DNA of 40,308 bases from Planctomycetota bacterium. GTDB lineage: Bacteria; Planctomycetota; Brocadiia; Brocadiales; Bathyanammoxibiaceae. Numbering within the stretch: the stretch's first letter is position 1; every line of letters begins with the position of its first letter. This document shows positions 31,980 through 39,323 of the stretch, piece after piece. A program made the translations under genes and the position numbers. The notes under the pieces were generated by a model. That model was given only the letters and a program-made list of their open reading frames with translations. It searched no databases and was not told the origin of the DNA. The stretch covers positions 1-40,308 of the forward strand of contig JAHFOV010000016.1 in NCBI GenBank assembly GCA_023261505.1, in the 5' to 3' direction.

Positions 31980-32969
31980 GTGTTGCTCCTCCCATTTATT
32001 TTTTGCGTGTGGATAATACTTAGCGGTTGTGCCACCACCGGTCCAGAGATACCCCAGGAGGAGCTTAAGACCGTAGAAAAGGAACTAGAAGACCTGTCCT
32101 CCAGGAGATATGTTGAAGATCAGGTGAGGATATGGAAGGTAGAGTATAAAATCCTCAAGGCCCTTCCCCCTGGAGAAGTTGGAAAAGAGAAGATCGAGAT
32201 AGGCGCTCTTGTAGAGAGTTCGGAGAAGATAAGTAGGGCCTTAGGACTCCCAGAGGAAGAAAAGTGTATCGTAATTGGTGTTATCGATGGAGGACCGGCA
32301 GACCTTGCGGGCATTAAGCCAAGGGATTTGATATTAAATATTGAGGGTAAGGAGGTAGAAAGCCCTGGGGATATAGAATTTACTGAAGGCAAGCCTAACA
32401 AGGTGGTAGTGCAGCGAGAAGGGGGGAAAATGACCGTTGCTGTCCTACCTGAGAAGGTATCCCACATTGAAATACATCTGAAGGAAACAGATAAAGTCAA
32501 TGCCTTTGCAAAGTTCACGGGCATTGATGTTACCAGGGGAATGCTCCGCTTTGTAGAAAATGACGATGAGCTTGCGGTAATAATTGGACACGAGATAGCC
32601 CACATCTCTCACCAGCATATCCCCAAAGACATGGCCGTAGCGGGTCTCTGCGGCATGGTAGGTGGACTGACAGGTCCCTTTGCAGGGCCTGTTACCCAGG
32701 CCCTTTATGCACCGTATTGCAGGGGGAATGAGAGAGAGGCAGATTATTTTGGATTATTGTATGCCCACAAGGCGGGCTATAATATTGAGAAGGGCATAGA
32801 ACTCTGGAAGCGCTTCGCCATAGAACTCCCGAAAAGCCGCTCCACAAGCTTCCTCCGAACCCACCCCGCTACGCCAGAAAGAATACTAAGGGTCAAAAAG
32901 GTAATGGAGATGATAAAGGAGGGTCATGGGGAGTGGGGCAGTACTACTAAGGAGGAGGAAGAAAACTAA
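31980..32969 (+). CDS. M48 family metallopeptidase lipoprotein with a PDZ-like domain
   Basis: A 329-residue exported protease. A short signal ends in LSGC with lipidated Cys17. Residues about 85-150 form a PDZ-like fold (GVIDGGPADLAGIKPRDLIL). The M48 catalytic domain carries HEIAH at 204-208 and the third-ligand region GNEREADYFGL near 250, then RTHPATPERI. Such BepA/LoiP-type proteases control outer-membrane protein quality. The N-terminal insertion of PDZ before the catalytic core is somewhat unusual. Start: GTG 31980 with AAAAGGAG upstream. Confidence 0.9.
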   Translation: MLLLPFIFCVWIILSGCATTGPEIPQEELKTVEKELEDLSSRRYVEDQVRIWKVEYKILKALPPGEVGKEKIEIGALVESSEKISRALGLPEEEKCIVIGVIDGGPADLAGIKPRDLILNIEGKEVESPGDIEFTEGKPNKVVVQREGGKMTVAVLPEKVSHIEIHLKETDKVNAFAKFTGIDVTRGMLRFVENDDELAVIIGHEIAHISHQHIPKDMAVAGLCGMVGGLTGPFAGPVTQALYAPYCRGNEREADYFGLLYAHKAGYNIEKGIELWKRFAIELPKSRSTSFLRTHPATPERILRVKKVMEMIKEGHGEWGSTTKEEEEN

Positions 32970-32994
32970 TTACGCGTACAATTTCATCTCTTTG

Positions 32995-35394
32995 TCAAAT
33001 CTTCCACTCCAAAGACTTTTGCCCACACCTGCAACTGATGTGCCCGGTAGCTTGATTATAATTCTCCGTATTCACATAGGTCGCGCAGGGAGTGTTAGGA
33101 CACTTAAATAAACTTTCAAGCTTGTCTATATCTTCCAGCATTACATCAATGTCTCCCGACGATACTTCTGATGGATTATCATGGGAAAGCCAGTTAGCCA
33201 AGAAACTTGTTGTCTCAAGATTTTTAAATAGGGGCTCGTCCCTCAAACTGGGAGAATGTCTTTTTATAGCTCCCTTTAATTCACTCCATAACTCTCTAGG
33301 TGTGCGGGCCGCATTAGTATCGTTGGGTCGGTATTGTACTCTAACTGGTAAAACCGTACAAAGTTCCTTGAGAATGTTTTCTAACAAAATCCTAATATCA
33401 TTGCCTACTGGCATACTCTGAGAACGCTTTTGCATTATTAACTGTCTTTGGTCAAGTAAGGAAGGTTTTAATTGAACACCGTTGTCAAAATCCCAAGTTA
33501 CTTCGTTAATTAACCAGCCAAAGCTTGGAAGTTCTCTTTTTATAATGTCAAACCAAAACCTTTCGTGAGTAAGAAGTATAATTTGATAATCAGTAAAATG
33601 TTGTTTCAATAGCCTTAACAGTCTTATCCTATGGTCTGCATCAAAACTTGTTACAATGTCATCGAGAATAAAGAATTTGTTATGTTTATTGAAAAGTTTT
33701 ACCGAAGAAAGAAAAAGTGCAATAGCCAAGCTATTAAGATGGGATTCGCTAAGATATTTTTGCGGTGGACGAGCATTGTGTCCATGAAATCTATATTTGA
33801 ACTCAACACCACCATTGACTATCTCAAGCCTTAATGTATCCACATTATCGTGTGGATGAAGAAATAGGTAGAAGTTACTTATATCTTCTGACATAAGATC
33901 AAGAGCGTCTTGCAACGCAGAGTTTTGAACACTAATGAATTCTTCTTCTAACTTGGCAAGTGAATGAATTTGTTTTTCATAAACATCCTTTTCTAAAGAT
34001 AAACAATTAGTCTCTACAAATAAGTTACTCGACTTCATAAGTTTTTCTAATAGCCTTATTAAATCTTCTTCTTTCTCTGTTAAGCCTAATGCTTTACGCT
34101 GTCCTATAACAGAGTCTATTTCACCCCGCATTGAGCTTTCATCAATCCATTTTTGATATTCATACATCCTCTCCTCTGATACAGTTTCAAACTTGCTTAT
34201 TGTGTCTTCTATACGTTTAAGCCATTCATTAACTTTATCTACAAATGTCTCTAGGCGCTGACGAAATCCAGTGGACACAATTTCTGGTAGAGATACAATC
34301 TGTCCTGCATTACTTAAAGACTCCCTGAAGTTTGTTACAAGATCCTTTTTCACTTTTTCAATTTCTGCACGCTCAGTTCTGACAGAGGAAAGTAGGTTAA
34401 TTCTCTTTTCCACATCGGCTTTGAGTAAGTCTATGTCAACCTCGGAAAAACAGAAAGGGCATTTATCTTCTTCTACATGGCCTTCGACAATAAGCCGCAA
34501 ACCCTTCGACAGAAATTCTTCCACGTTAAGCATTCGAATGCTTTCACGTTTTTTTGTCAATGCACAATATCGGCTGAAGAATTCATCTGCCTTCTTACAT
34601 CCGGTTGAATAACTCTCTTTAAGTTTTTGGAGTTTTTCAATGAGTTCATCCATTTTTAATCTTTTCTTTAGCTTGTCTTCACCGGCCCTCTCCTGTAATA
34701 AGGACAAGCACTTTTTTAAACTATGTTCATCCTTTACCTCAATATCAAGGCTGTTTGGTTTTATAAGTGTATTAACCTTCTGATAATATTCTGCCCTGTT
34801 GGAAGGTGTGGTACCCAGTAGCTGTAGTAAATCACCTCTTTTGGCATCCAGCAAACGGACTATAGGGGATACTTCCTTTTTTAACGAACTTTTTACCTTT
34901 CTGATTGTAGATTCAAAAATATCGAGTTCTTCATACCCAATAATCTTTTCAATTTCCTTTCTTTTCTCTGATTTTATGTCATCGATAAAGGTGTGCATAT
35001 ACTTATTCCGCAGAATAAGCCTTTCCTTTGCACAATCATCCAAATATTTTTTGAAGTTTTCATCCGTATTAGAGTATTCTTCTCCGAGGTTGTCATCTAT
35101 CGATTTTGACGACGATAACCCGGTCTCATTAATTTCGACAACCACCGAAGCGCGCTCTTTGGGGCTTAAGTTCAAGTTTCTTAGGGCTTCTTTTTTACAA
35201 CCTTCTCTCCATAGATGCTCTATCTTATCGTAGAAGAACCACTCAAGAGCGTCCGTTATAGTGCTTTTGCCACTTGCGTTATCTCCAAAGATTGCTATGC
35301 TTCTACAAGTATTCATAAGGTCTAAAACAAAAGGAAATCTTGCACCTCGGAAACCAGCTATTTCAAGCTTCTTTATTTTCTTTATGTTTGCCAA
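32995..35394 (-). CDS. SMC/Rad50-like ATPase with zinc-hook motif, probable defence protein
   Basis: A 799-residue protein. Walker A GDNASGKST at 37-45; coiled-coil arms at about 110-300 and 320-490, meeting at KCPFC (Cys312, Cys315), the CxxC zinc hook of Rad50-type dimers. The ABC signature is YLSESHLNSLAIA (547-559), Walker B FFILDDIVTSFD (574-585, Asp in place of the usual catalytic Glu) and the H-loop LLTHE (607-611). A C-terminal helical domain (665-760) contains NWLSHD and resembles HEPN-like/DUF4145 folds but lacks the RxxxxH triad. A final zinc ribbon uses Cys765, Cys770, Cys788 and Cys790. It starts with TTG after AGGGTAG and overlaps a small gene by 32 bases. It is AT-rich relative to neighbours. 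Confidence 0.85.
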   Translation of the reverse strand: MANIKKIKKLEIAGFRGARFPFVLDLMNTCRSIAIFGDNASGKSTITDALEWFFYDKIEHLWREGCKKEALRNLNLSPKERASVVVEINETGLSSSKSIDDNLGEEYSNTDENFKKYLDDCAKERLILRNKYMHTFIDDIKSEKRKEIEKIIGYEELDIFESTIRKVKSSLKKEVSPIVRLLDAKRGDLLQLLGTTPSNRAEYYQKVNTLIKPNSLDIEVKDEHSLKKCLSLLQERAGEDKLKKRLKMDELIEKLQKLKESYSTGCKKADEFFSRYCALTKKRESIRMLNVEEFLSKGLRLIVEGHVEEDKCPFCFSEVDIDLLKADVEKRINLLSSVRTERAEIEKVKKDLVTNFRESLSNAGQIVSLPEIVSTGFRQRLETFVDKVNEWLKRIEDTISKFETVSEERMYEYQKWIDESSMRGEIDSVIGQRKALGLTEKEEDLIRLLEKLMKSSNLFVETNCLSLEKDVYEKQIHSLAKLEEEFISVQNSALQDALDLMSEDISNFYLFLHPHDNVDTLRLEIVNGGVEFKYRFHGHNARPPQKYLSESHLNSLAIALFLSSVKLFNKHNKFFILDDIVTSFDADHRIRLLRLLKQHFTDYQIILLTHERFWFDIIKRELPSFGWLINEVTWDFDNGVQLKPSLLDQRQLIMQKRSQSMPVGNDIRILLENILKELCTVLPVRVQYRPNDTNAARTPRELWSELKGAIKRHSPSLRDEPLFKNLETTSFLANWLSHDNPSEVSSGDIDVMLEDIDKLESLFKCPNTPCATYVNTENYNQATGHISCRCGQKSLEWKI

Positions 35395-35572
35395 GCGTTT
35401 CTACCCTTAGTTTCACAAGTTCTTGTTCTAACCTGGTGTCTGTTAATGGCCTATTATTTTGGCGGATTTGCTTGATTACTTTAATTATTTCAGTTAAGTT
35501 CTTGTCTTGTTCCATTTTTGTTAAGAATTCATCTATTATTTCAGAGCCGTATTTAATTCTTTTTTGTTCCAA
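35363..35572 (-). CDS. Small hypothetical protein coupled to the ATPase gene
   Basis: A 69-residue helical, charged protein (EIIDEFLTKMEQDKNLTEII; KIRQNNRP). No family recognised. The start is TTG 35572, with TAGGAG at an 8-base distance. Its last codons overlap the ATPase start by 32 bases, which argues for one operon. It could be the small accessory or antitoxin-like member of the ATPase/nuclease module. Confidence 0.6.
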   Translation of the reverse strand: MEQKRIKYGSEIIDEFLTKMEQDKNLTEIIKVIKQIRQNNRPLTDTRLEQELVKLRVETLGKHKENKEA

Positions 35573-35587
35573 CTTTTAGACTCCTAA

Positions 35588-36061
35588 ATGAAACCTGTAC
35601 AACAACAACCTAGCATTACGATAAGCTTCTTTGACAAGTACGACTTTAACGAGACGAACATCGCACTTGTTCAAGGATATACTGGACTTTATTTCATGTA
35701 TCTGAACGACTTACATATACCATATCCATTTTTAAAATCAAGGCTTATCTATATAGGAATGAGTGAATCTAAGCAGAACAGCATTGGTAATAGGTTAAGA
35801 GACCATAGGTCGGGACAATCAGGAAATTTTGCTATAGCCAACTACACTAAGACCTATCAAGCCAAATTCACTTATTTGAGTTTTGAAATACTAAAACATT
35901 TAGGAACGGATAACGTGATGGAGTTAGAGAGCTTCTTTTTAAGGGACTTTTTACAGGTACATGGGGCATGCCCAATTTGCAACAACCAAGTAGGAACGGC
36001 ATTTCCTGAAAGCAATTTGTTTAAAAAGAATATTAATATCCAATGGGATTTTTTCGTTTGA
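35588..36061 (+). CDS. GIY-YIG family nuclease, divergent partner of the ATPase
   Basis: A 157-residue protein with the GIY-YIG core: GLYFMYL (Gly33-Tyr35), LIYIGMS (Tyr55-Gly57), NRLRDH (69-73) and the catalytic-type Glu in VMELESFFLRDF (112 or 114), followed by the Zn-like CPICN (128-132). GIY-YIG enzymes cut DNA as single-domain nucleases. No DNA-binding domain is attached. ATG 35588 directly follows a TAA; no ribosome site is visible and the next in-frame Met is inside the catalytic fold. The start lies 15 bases from the start of the small gene on the other strand. Confidence 0.8.
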   Translation: MKPVQQQPSITISFFDKYDFNETNIALVQGYTGLYFMYLNDLHIPYPFLKSRLIYIGMSESKQNSIGNRLRDHRSGQSGNFAIANYTKTYQAKFTYLSFEILKHLGTDNVMELESFFLRDFLQVHGACPICNNQVGTAFPESNLFKKNINIQWDFFV

Positions 36062-36101
36062 TCTAGCCTTATGCATCTTCACCGCCTTTAAATATTTTTT
36101 C

Positions 36102-36251
36102 CTAGGCTAAGAAATCAATATGGTCAAGTCTTTCACATGCCCTTTTCTTCTCGCCCTTATACTCATTGAAGCTTAATGGTCTAATATCGCTTAGTTCAGT
36201 AACGTAGCCTTCCATCTCGGCGAGTTTGGTCAATATCTTTTCCTTATCCAC
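36102..36251 (-). pseudogene. hepT: Truncated HepT-like (HEPN) toxin
   Basis: A 49-codon frame from GTG 36251 (VDKEKILTKLAEMEGYVTEL, then KRACERLDH) matches the first helices of HepT, the HEPN RNase partner of MntA, but stops at 36102 before the catalytic RxxxxH. The GTG overlaps the mntA stop by 8 bases, the usual coupling. The sequence after the stop does not resume HepT in any frame. The break is 40 bases from the end of the GIY-YIG gene, so the ATPase/nuclease module may have been inserted here. Confidence 0.65.
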
Positions 36252-36618
36252 GTGCCACTGTGTCCAGATAGGTTGAGAAAGCCTTCTTGTATAGCTCAAA
36301 GTCTTTTAGCGTATCAATAGCAATCTGGTAAAGGAAATCTTCGTCTTTACTGTGAAGTATCTTCCCCTCCTGGAGTATTCTTATCCTAATGTATAAAGGT
36401 AGTGCCTGGAAGACCTGTACGTCAATGGTATCGCTCAGGGTGGAGTACTCTAGCCTTTTTCTGAAAGATTCCCTTTCATCCCTAAGCACAATGCATACGT
36501 CAATGTCTGAGGTGGGCCTTGCGTAGCCTCTGGCATGACTGCCAAAGAGGAGGACGGCGATAATCTCTTTATCCTTTTTTGCGAGGGAGAGGAGTTTGTC
36601 AAGGTGACTATTTCTCAT
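36244..36618 (-). CDS. mntA: MntA-type nucleotidyltransferase antitoxin
   Basis: A 124-residue minimal nucleotidyltransferase. FGSHARGYARPTSDIDVCIV (26-43) gives the GSx(9-10)DxD motif with Asp38 and Asp40. In HepT/MntA pairs MntA AMPylates and silences the HEPN RNase. The partner here is cut short, so the antitoxin may be an orphan. No strong ribosome site is seen before ATG 36618. Confidence 0.88.
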   Translation of the reverse strand: MRNSHLDKLLSLAKKDKEIIAVLLFGSHARGYARPTSDIDVCIVLRDERESFRKRLEYSTLSDTIDVQVFQALPLYIRIRILQEGKILHSKDEDFLYQIAIDTLKDFELYKKAFSTYLDTVARG

Positions 36619-36684
36619 GGCAGTGGTATTTTACGCCTTTATTTCTGATGAGACAATAGCAAAGGTTGGAGCATTTGACTGTTT

Positions 36685-36858
36685 GAGGTCTCTGGAGAAC
36701 TTTACGCAGTTGATGTCATTCTGAGGGAGTCCGCCTCAGGCGGACGACCGAAGAATCTCTAAAGGTACGGAGATTCTTCGCTTGCCCTTCGCCTTTGACT
36801 CAGGACTTCGGTTCACTCAGAATGACGTGCGTTTTTTGCGTGATTTTACAGAGGTCTC
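36685..36858 (+). repeat. 174-bp palindrome-rich repeat bounded by direct GAGGTCTC copies
   Basis: The second copy of the element type at 6858. Ends: GAGGTCTC at 36685-36692 and 36851-36858. Inside: an 11-bp perfect inverted repeat GTCATTCTGAG/CTCAGAATGAC (36715-36725, 36816-36826), GTCCGCCT-C-AGGCGGAC (36729-36745), and an 11-bp perfect pair CGAAGAATCTC/GAGATTCTTCG (36749-36759, 36770-36780). The nested hairpins and shared ends suggest a mobile miniature element. It fills most of the mntA/acyl-CoA-ligase gap; no gene is seen there. Confidence 0.7.
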
Positions 36859-36866
36859 TGGTTGAG

Positions 36867-38315
36867 CTACAGCGCCCTTTTTAGTATCTTTCCCGTAGGT
36901 CCGTGGGGGAGTTCTTTGCAGAATTCAAAATAGCGGGGTACCTTATAGTGGGGAAGACGTTGGTGGCAGTATTCGCGGAGTTCCTCTTCGCTTAGACCGA
37001 AATTATCATGGGCCACAACATAGGCCTTGGGCACCTCTCCCCTGAGCCTATCTGGCACTCCTACAACTGCCACCTCAAAGACTGCGGGATGATGGCTAAT
37101 AACATCTTCAATTTCGGCTGGCGCAACGTTTTCCCCGCTGATTATGATAATCTCTTTCTTTCTGCCCGTTATTTTCAGAAAGCCTTCCTCGTCAAGCCTG
37201 CCAAAGTCTCCGGTCTTTAGCCAACCCTCAGGGGTGATTGTCTCACGTGTAAGTTCTGGCTGATTTAAGTAGCCCTTCATAATATTGGGGCCCCTGACCC
37301 ATATCTCTCCCTCTTTCCCTGATGTTAGGGCATGGTTGTTTTCACCCATTATCTTTACTTCCAGGTTCGGTAGTGGACGACCTGCCGTGCCATATTTATA
37401 TGCTTTTGGAGTGTTCACAGAAACAATTGGTGAAGCCTCGGTAAGGCCGTAGCCCTCTAGGAGAGGTATTGAAAAGACCTTTTGGAAGGTATTGAGGAGG
37501 TCCATAGGTACCGGTTCGCCTCCAGTAACGGCCAACCTCAGGCCGGAGAAATTATGGGTGGAGGATTGCGCAGCCCTAAGTATGGCTCTATACATAGAGG
37601 GGATGGCCAGGAGGAAGGTAACCTTATCCTTTTCTATGTGTTCCAGCACTTTCGGTCCAGAAAAACGGTTTAAATAAACCACCCTGGCACCAACCAGGAG
37701 AGGCATAGCTAGCGTAACTGTAAAAGCAAAGGCATGAAAGAGTGGTAAGACTCCAAGTATTATGTCCTCGTCGGTGAAGTCAAAGTAAGGGAGGCAACCT
37801 TCAAGATTGCTCAGTATATTTTTATGGGTGAGCATTACGCCCTTGGGGTTTGCGCTGGTTCCCGAAGTGTAAAAGATAGCTGCAATATCCTCGTCTTTTC
37901 CTATACAAGGGGTGGATTTTGTCAAAGAGGGACCTGCTGAGGAGGAAGACACGGCGTCCAGATATATGCAGTTTTTTACTAATCCCTGTAGCAGGTCTTT
38001 AAAGTAACCAACGGTTATAATGGTATCTATGGAAGAATCTTTTATAGTATAGGCTATTTGAGGAGGAGATAGTAAGGGATTTATTATAATAGGGGTTATG
38101 CCGTTAAAGAGGAGGGAGAAGTAGCTGGCTACAAATTCTTTACCGTTTGGCAAGCATATACCTACCTTTTCCTGGTCCGGTTTCTTAAAAATGCTCGCCA
38201 GACCTAAAGTCATCTTAAGGAGCTCTCCGTACGAGATAGCTCCTCTTTCATCAACAATCGCAGTCTTCTTGGAGAAACGTTCGCAGCAATGGAGAAACTT
38301 TTCTGAAAGCGCCAT
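36867..38315 (-). CDS. AMP-forming acyl-CoA synthetase / long-chain fatty-acid-CoA ligase family
   Basis: A 482-residue enzyme of the ANL superfamily that activates a carboxylic acid as an acyl-AMP and then a CoA thioester. P-loop YTSGTSANPKGVMLTH (about 147-162), YGLTEASP, the linker WLKTGDFGRLDEEGFLKITGRKKE and the catalytic C-terminal Lys in GPTGKILKRAL. It is slightly shorter than the usual 500-560 residues. Chain length cannot be read. It starts 5 bases after the DksA-type gene and is the end of that operon. Confidence 0.93.
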   Translation of the reverse strand: MALSEKFLHCCERFSKKTAIVDERGAISYGELLKMTLGLASIFKKPDQEKVGICLPNGKEFVASYFSLLFNGITPIIINPLLSPPQIAYTIKDSSIDTIITVGYFKDLLQGLVKNCIYLDAVSSSSAGPSLTKSTPCIGKDEDIAAIFYTSGTSANPKGVMLTHKNILSNLEGCLPYFDFTDEDIILGVLPLFHAFAFTVTLAMPLLVGARVVYLNRFSGPKVLEHIEKDKVTFLLAIPSMYRAILRAAQSSTHNFSGLRLAVTGGEPVPMDLLNTFQKVFSIPLLEGYGLTEASPIVSVNTPKAYKYGTAGRPLPNLEVKIMGENNHALTSGKEGEIWVRGPNIMKGYLNQPELTRETITPEGWLKTGDFGRLDEEGFLKITGRKKEIIIISGENVAPAEIEDVISHHPAVFEVAVVGVPDRLRGEVPKAYVVAHDNFGLSEEELREYCHQRLPHYKVPRYFEFCKELPHGPTGKILKRAL

Positions 38316-38320
38316 GGTCG

Positions 38321-38791
38321 CTAGTTAGTAGAGAACTCTCTGTCAAGTTCTTCCACTACGTTCGGCTCCTCTCCCTCCTCGGTTTCAGTCCCTTCTTCTA
38401 AAGGAATCGCCCTTCCAAGTCTCTCAACCATTCTCGATTCCTCTTCTTCCTCTGCCTCTTTGCATTTTACGCAAAGGGTTGCGAAAGGTAGGGCCTTTAA
38501 CCTGTTTATGGGTATCGTATTCCCACAATGTTTGCAGATGCCGTATCTGCCAGAATGTATCCTTGCAATTGCGTCCTCAATCTGCCTCAATTCGCGGACT
38601 TCTGTCTCAGCCGCCTGCAGGGTGAGTTCATCTCCAACAGTGCTAGAGGCAAGGTCTACGATATCCGGGAGCCTGGAACCTCCGGACTCTTTATACTCCT
38701 GAAGTCTGCGATGTATCTCCCTTAAGAGGCGGTTTCTCCTCGTGAAAAGACGCGCCTCAAGATCTTTTAGTGTCCTCTTCTGAATAGGCAT
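38321..38791 (-). CDS. DksA/TraR C4 zinc-finger protein
   Basis: A 156-residue protein: helical coiled-coil N-terminus (about 8-75) followed by the C4 zinc finger CKHC...CVKC (about 96-118), as in the DksA/TraR family that binds RNA polymerase through the secondary channel. The acidic tip residues of DksA (DxxDxA) are replaced by DIVDLAS (about 43-49), a possible match. A long acidic tail follows. It has its own promoter with a strong TAGGAGG site and leads into the acyl-CoA ligase gene. Confidence 0.9.
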   Translation of the reverse strand: MPIQKRTLKDLEARLFTRRNRLLREIHRRLQEYKESGGSRLPDIVDLASSTVGDELTLQAAETEVRELRQIEDAIARIHSGRYGICKHCGNTIPINRLKALPFATLCVKCKEAEEEEESRMVERLGRAIPLEEGTETEEGEEPNVVEELDREFSTN

Positions 38792-38815
38792 GGTAAAACC
38801 TCCTAACTATTAAAA

Positions 38816-38844
38816 AATATAACTCATTTTGCTCTTTTTGTAAA
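38816..38844 (-). promoter_or_regulatory. Sigma70-like promoter of the DksA/acyl-CoA-ligase operon
   Basis: Minus strand TTTACA (38844-38839), 17-base spacer, TATATT (38821-38816); five of six matches at each box. The leader is short, with TAGGAGG at 38805-38799. Confidence 0.65.
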
Positions 38845-38846
38845 CA

Positions 38847-38887
38847 GTTTTTAGAGAATTTTTTACATGAGGAAATGTCCTAAAAAC
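38847..38887 (-). repeat. Inverted repeat just upstream of the DksA promoter
   Basis: GTTTTTAG (38847-38854) and CTAAAAAC (38880-38887) form an 8-bp perfect inverted repeat, with ACAT/ATGT nested inside. It lies immediately upstream of the -35 box, where an activator site could sit; a hairpin role is equally possible. Confidence 0.45.
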
Positions 38888-39004
38888 ACGCGGAGTAGAA
38901 ATGTAACGTCAATTGCTGTAGACAATTGGGTTACTATAGCTAACTTTAAAATTCCCCCTTCATAATGAATTAGTAGAAAAAGCTAGCCCACTGGTTTCGT
39001 CCCC

Positions 39005-39280
39005 TTAACCGCCAGCGATAGCAGGAACAATGCTTATCTGGTCACCGTCTTTTACAGGGGTGTCCTGATTCTTCTGAAAGCGTATGTCTTCATCATTGAC
39101 ATAAAAGTTGATAAACCGGCGGGGTTGACCCTTCTCGTCACAGAGACGGTTCTTAACCCCGGGGAAGTTTGCCTCCAAATTCTCTATAACCTCCTTAATT
39201 GTACGGCCAGAAGCTTCTACTTCTTCTGCGCCACCGGTCAGACTTCTTAGGGGTGTTGGTATCCTTACAGTAACTGGCAT
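39005..39280 (-). CDS. ThiS/MoaD-family sulfur-carrier-like protein
   Basis: A 91-residue ubiquitin-fold protein ending in GG (VPAIAGG), the terminus that carries a thiocarboxylate after adenylation. N-terminal VTVRIPTPLRSLTGGAEEVE and internal GDQISIVPAIAGG match the family, which covers ThiS, MoaD and CysO-type carriers in thiamin, molybdopterin and cysteine synthesis. It lies 43 bases after the threonine synthase gene; CysO-type carriers are known beside PLP-dependent amino-acid synthases, so a sulfur-transfer role in amino-acid metabolism is plausible. No E1 or JAMM gene is in view. Confidence 0.9.
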   Translation of the reverse strand: MPVTVRIPTPLRSLTGGAEEVEASGRTIKEVIENLEANFPGVKNRLCDEKGQPRRFINFYVNDEDIRFQKNQDTPVKDGDQISIVPAIAGG

Positions 39281-39323
39281 CTTGAACTCTCCTTAACTCT
39301 ATCTCCTAGTAAGAACAAACTTG

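Noticed and set aside
32995-35394. RloC-type anticodon nuclease
   Set aside because: The zinc hook and ATPase fit, but I cannot find the Arg-Glu-His anticodon-nuclease triad, and the C-terminus is a HEPN-like region plus zinc ribbon.
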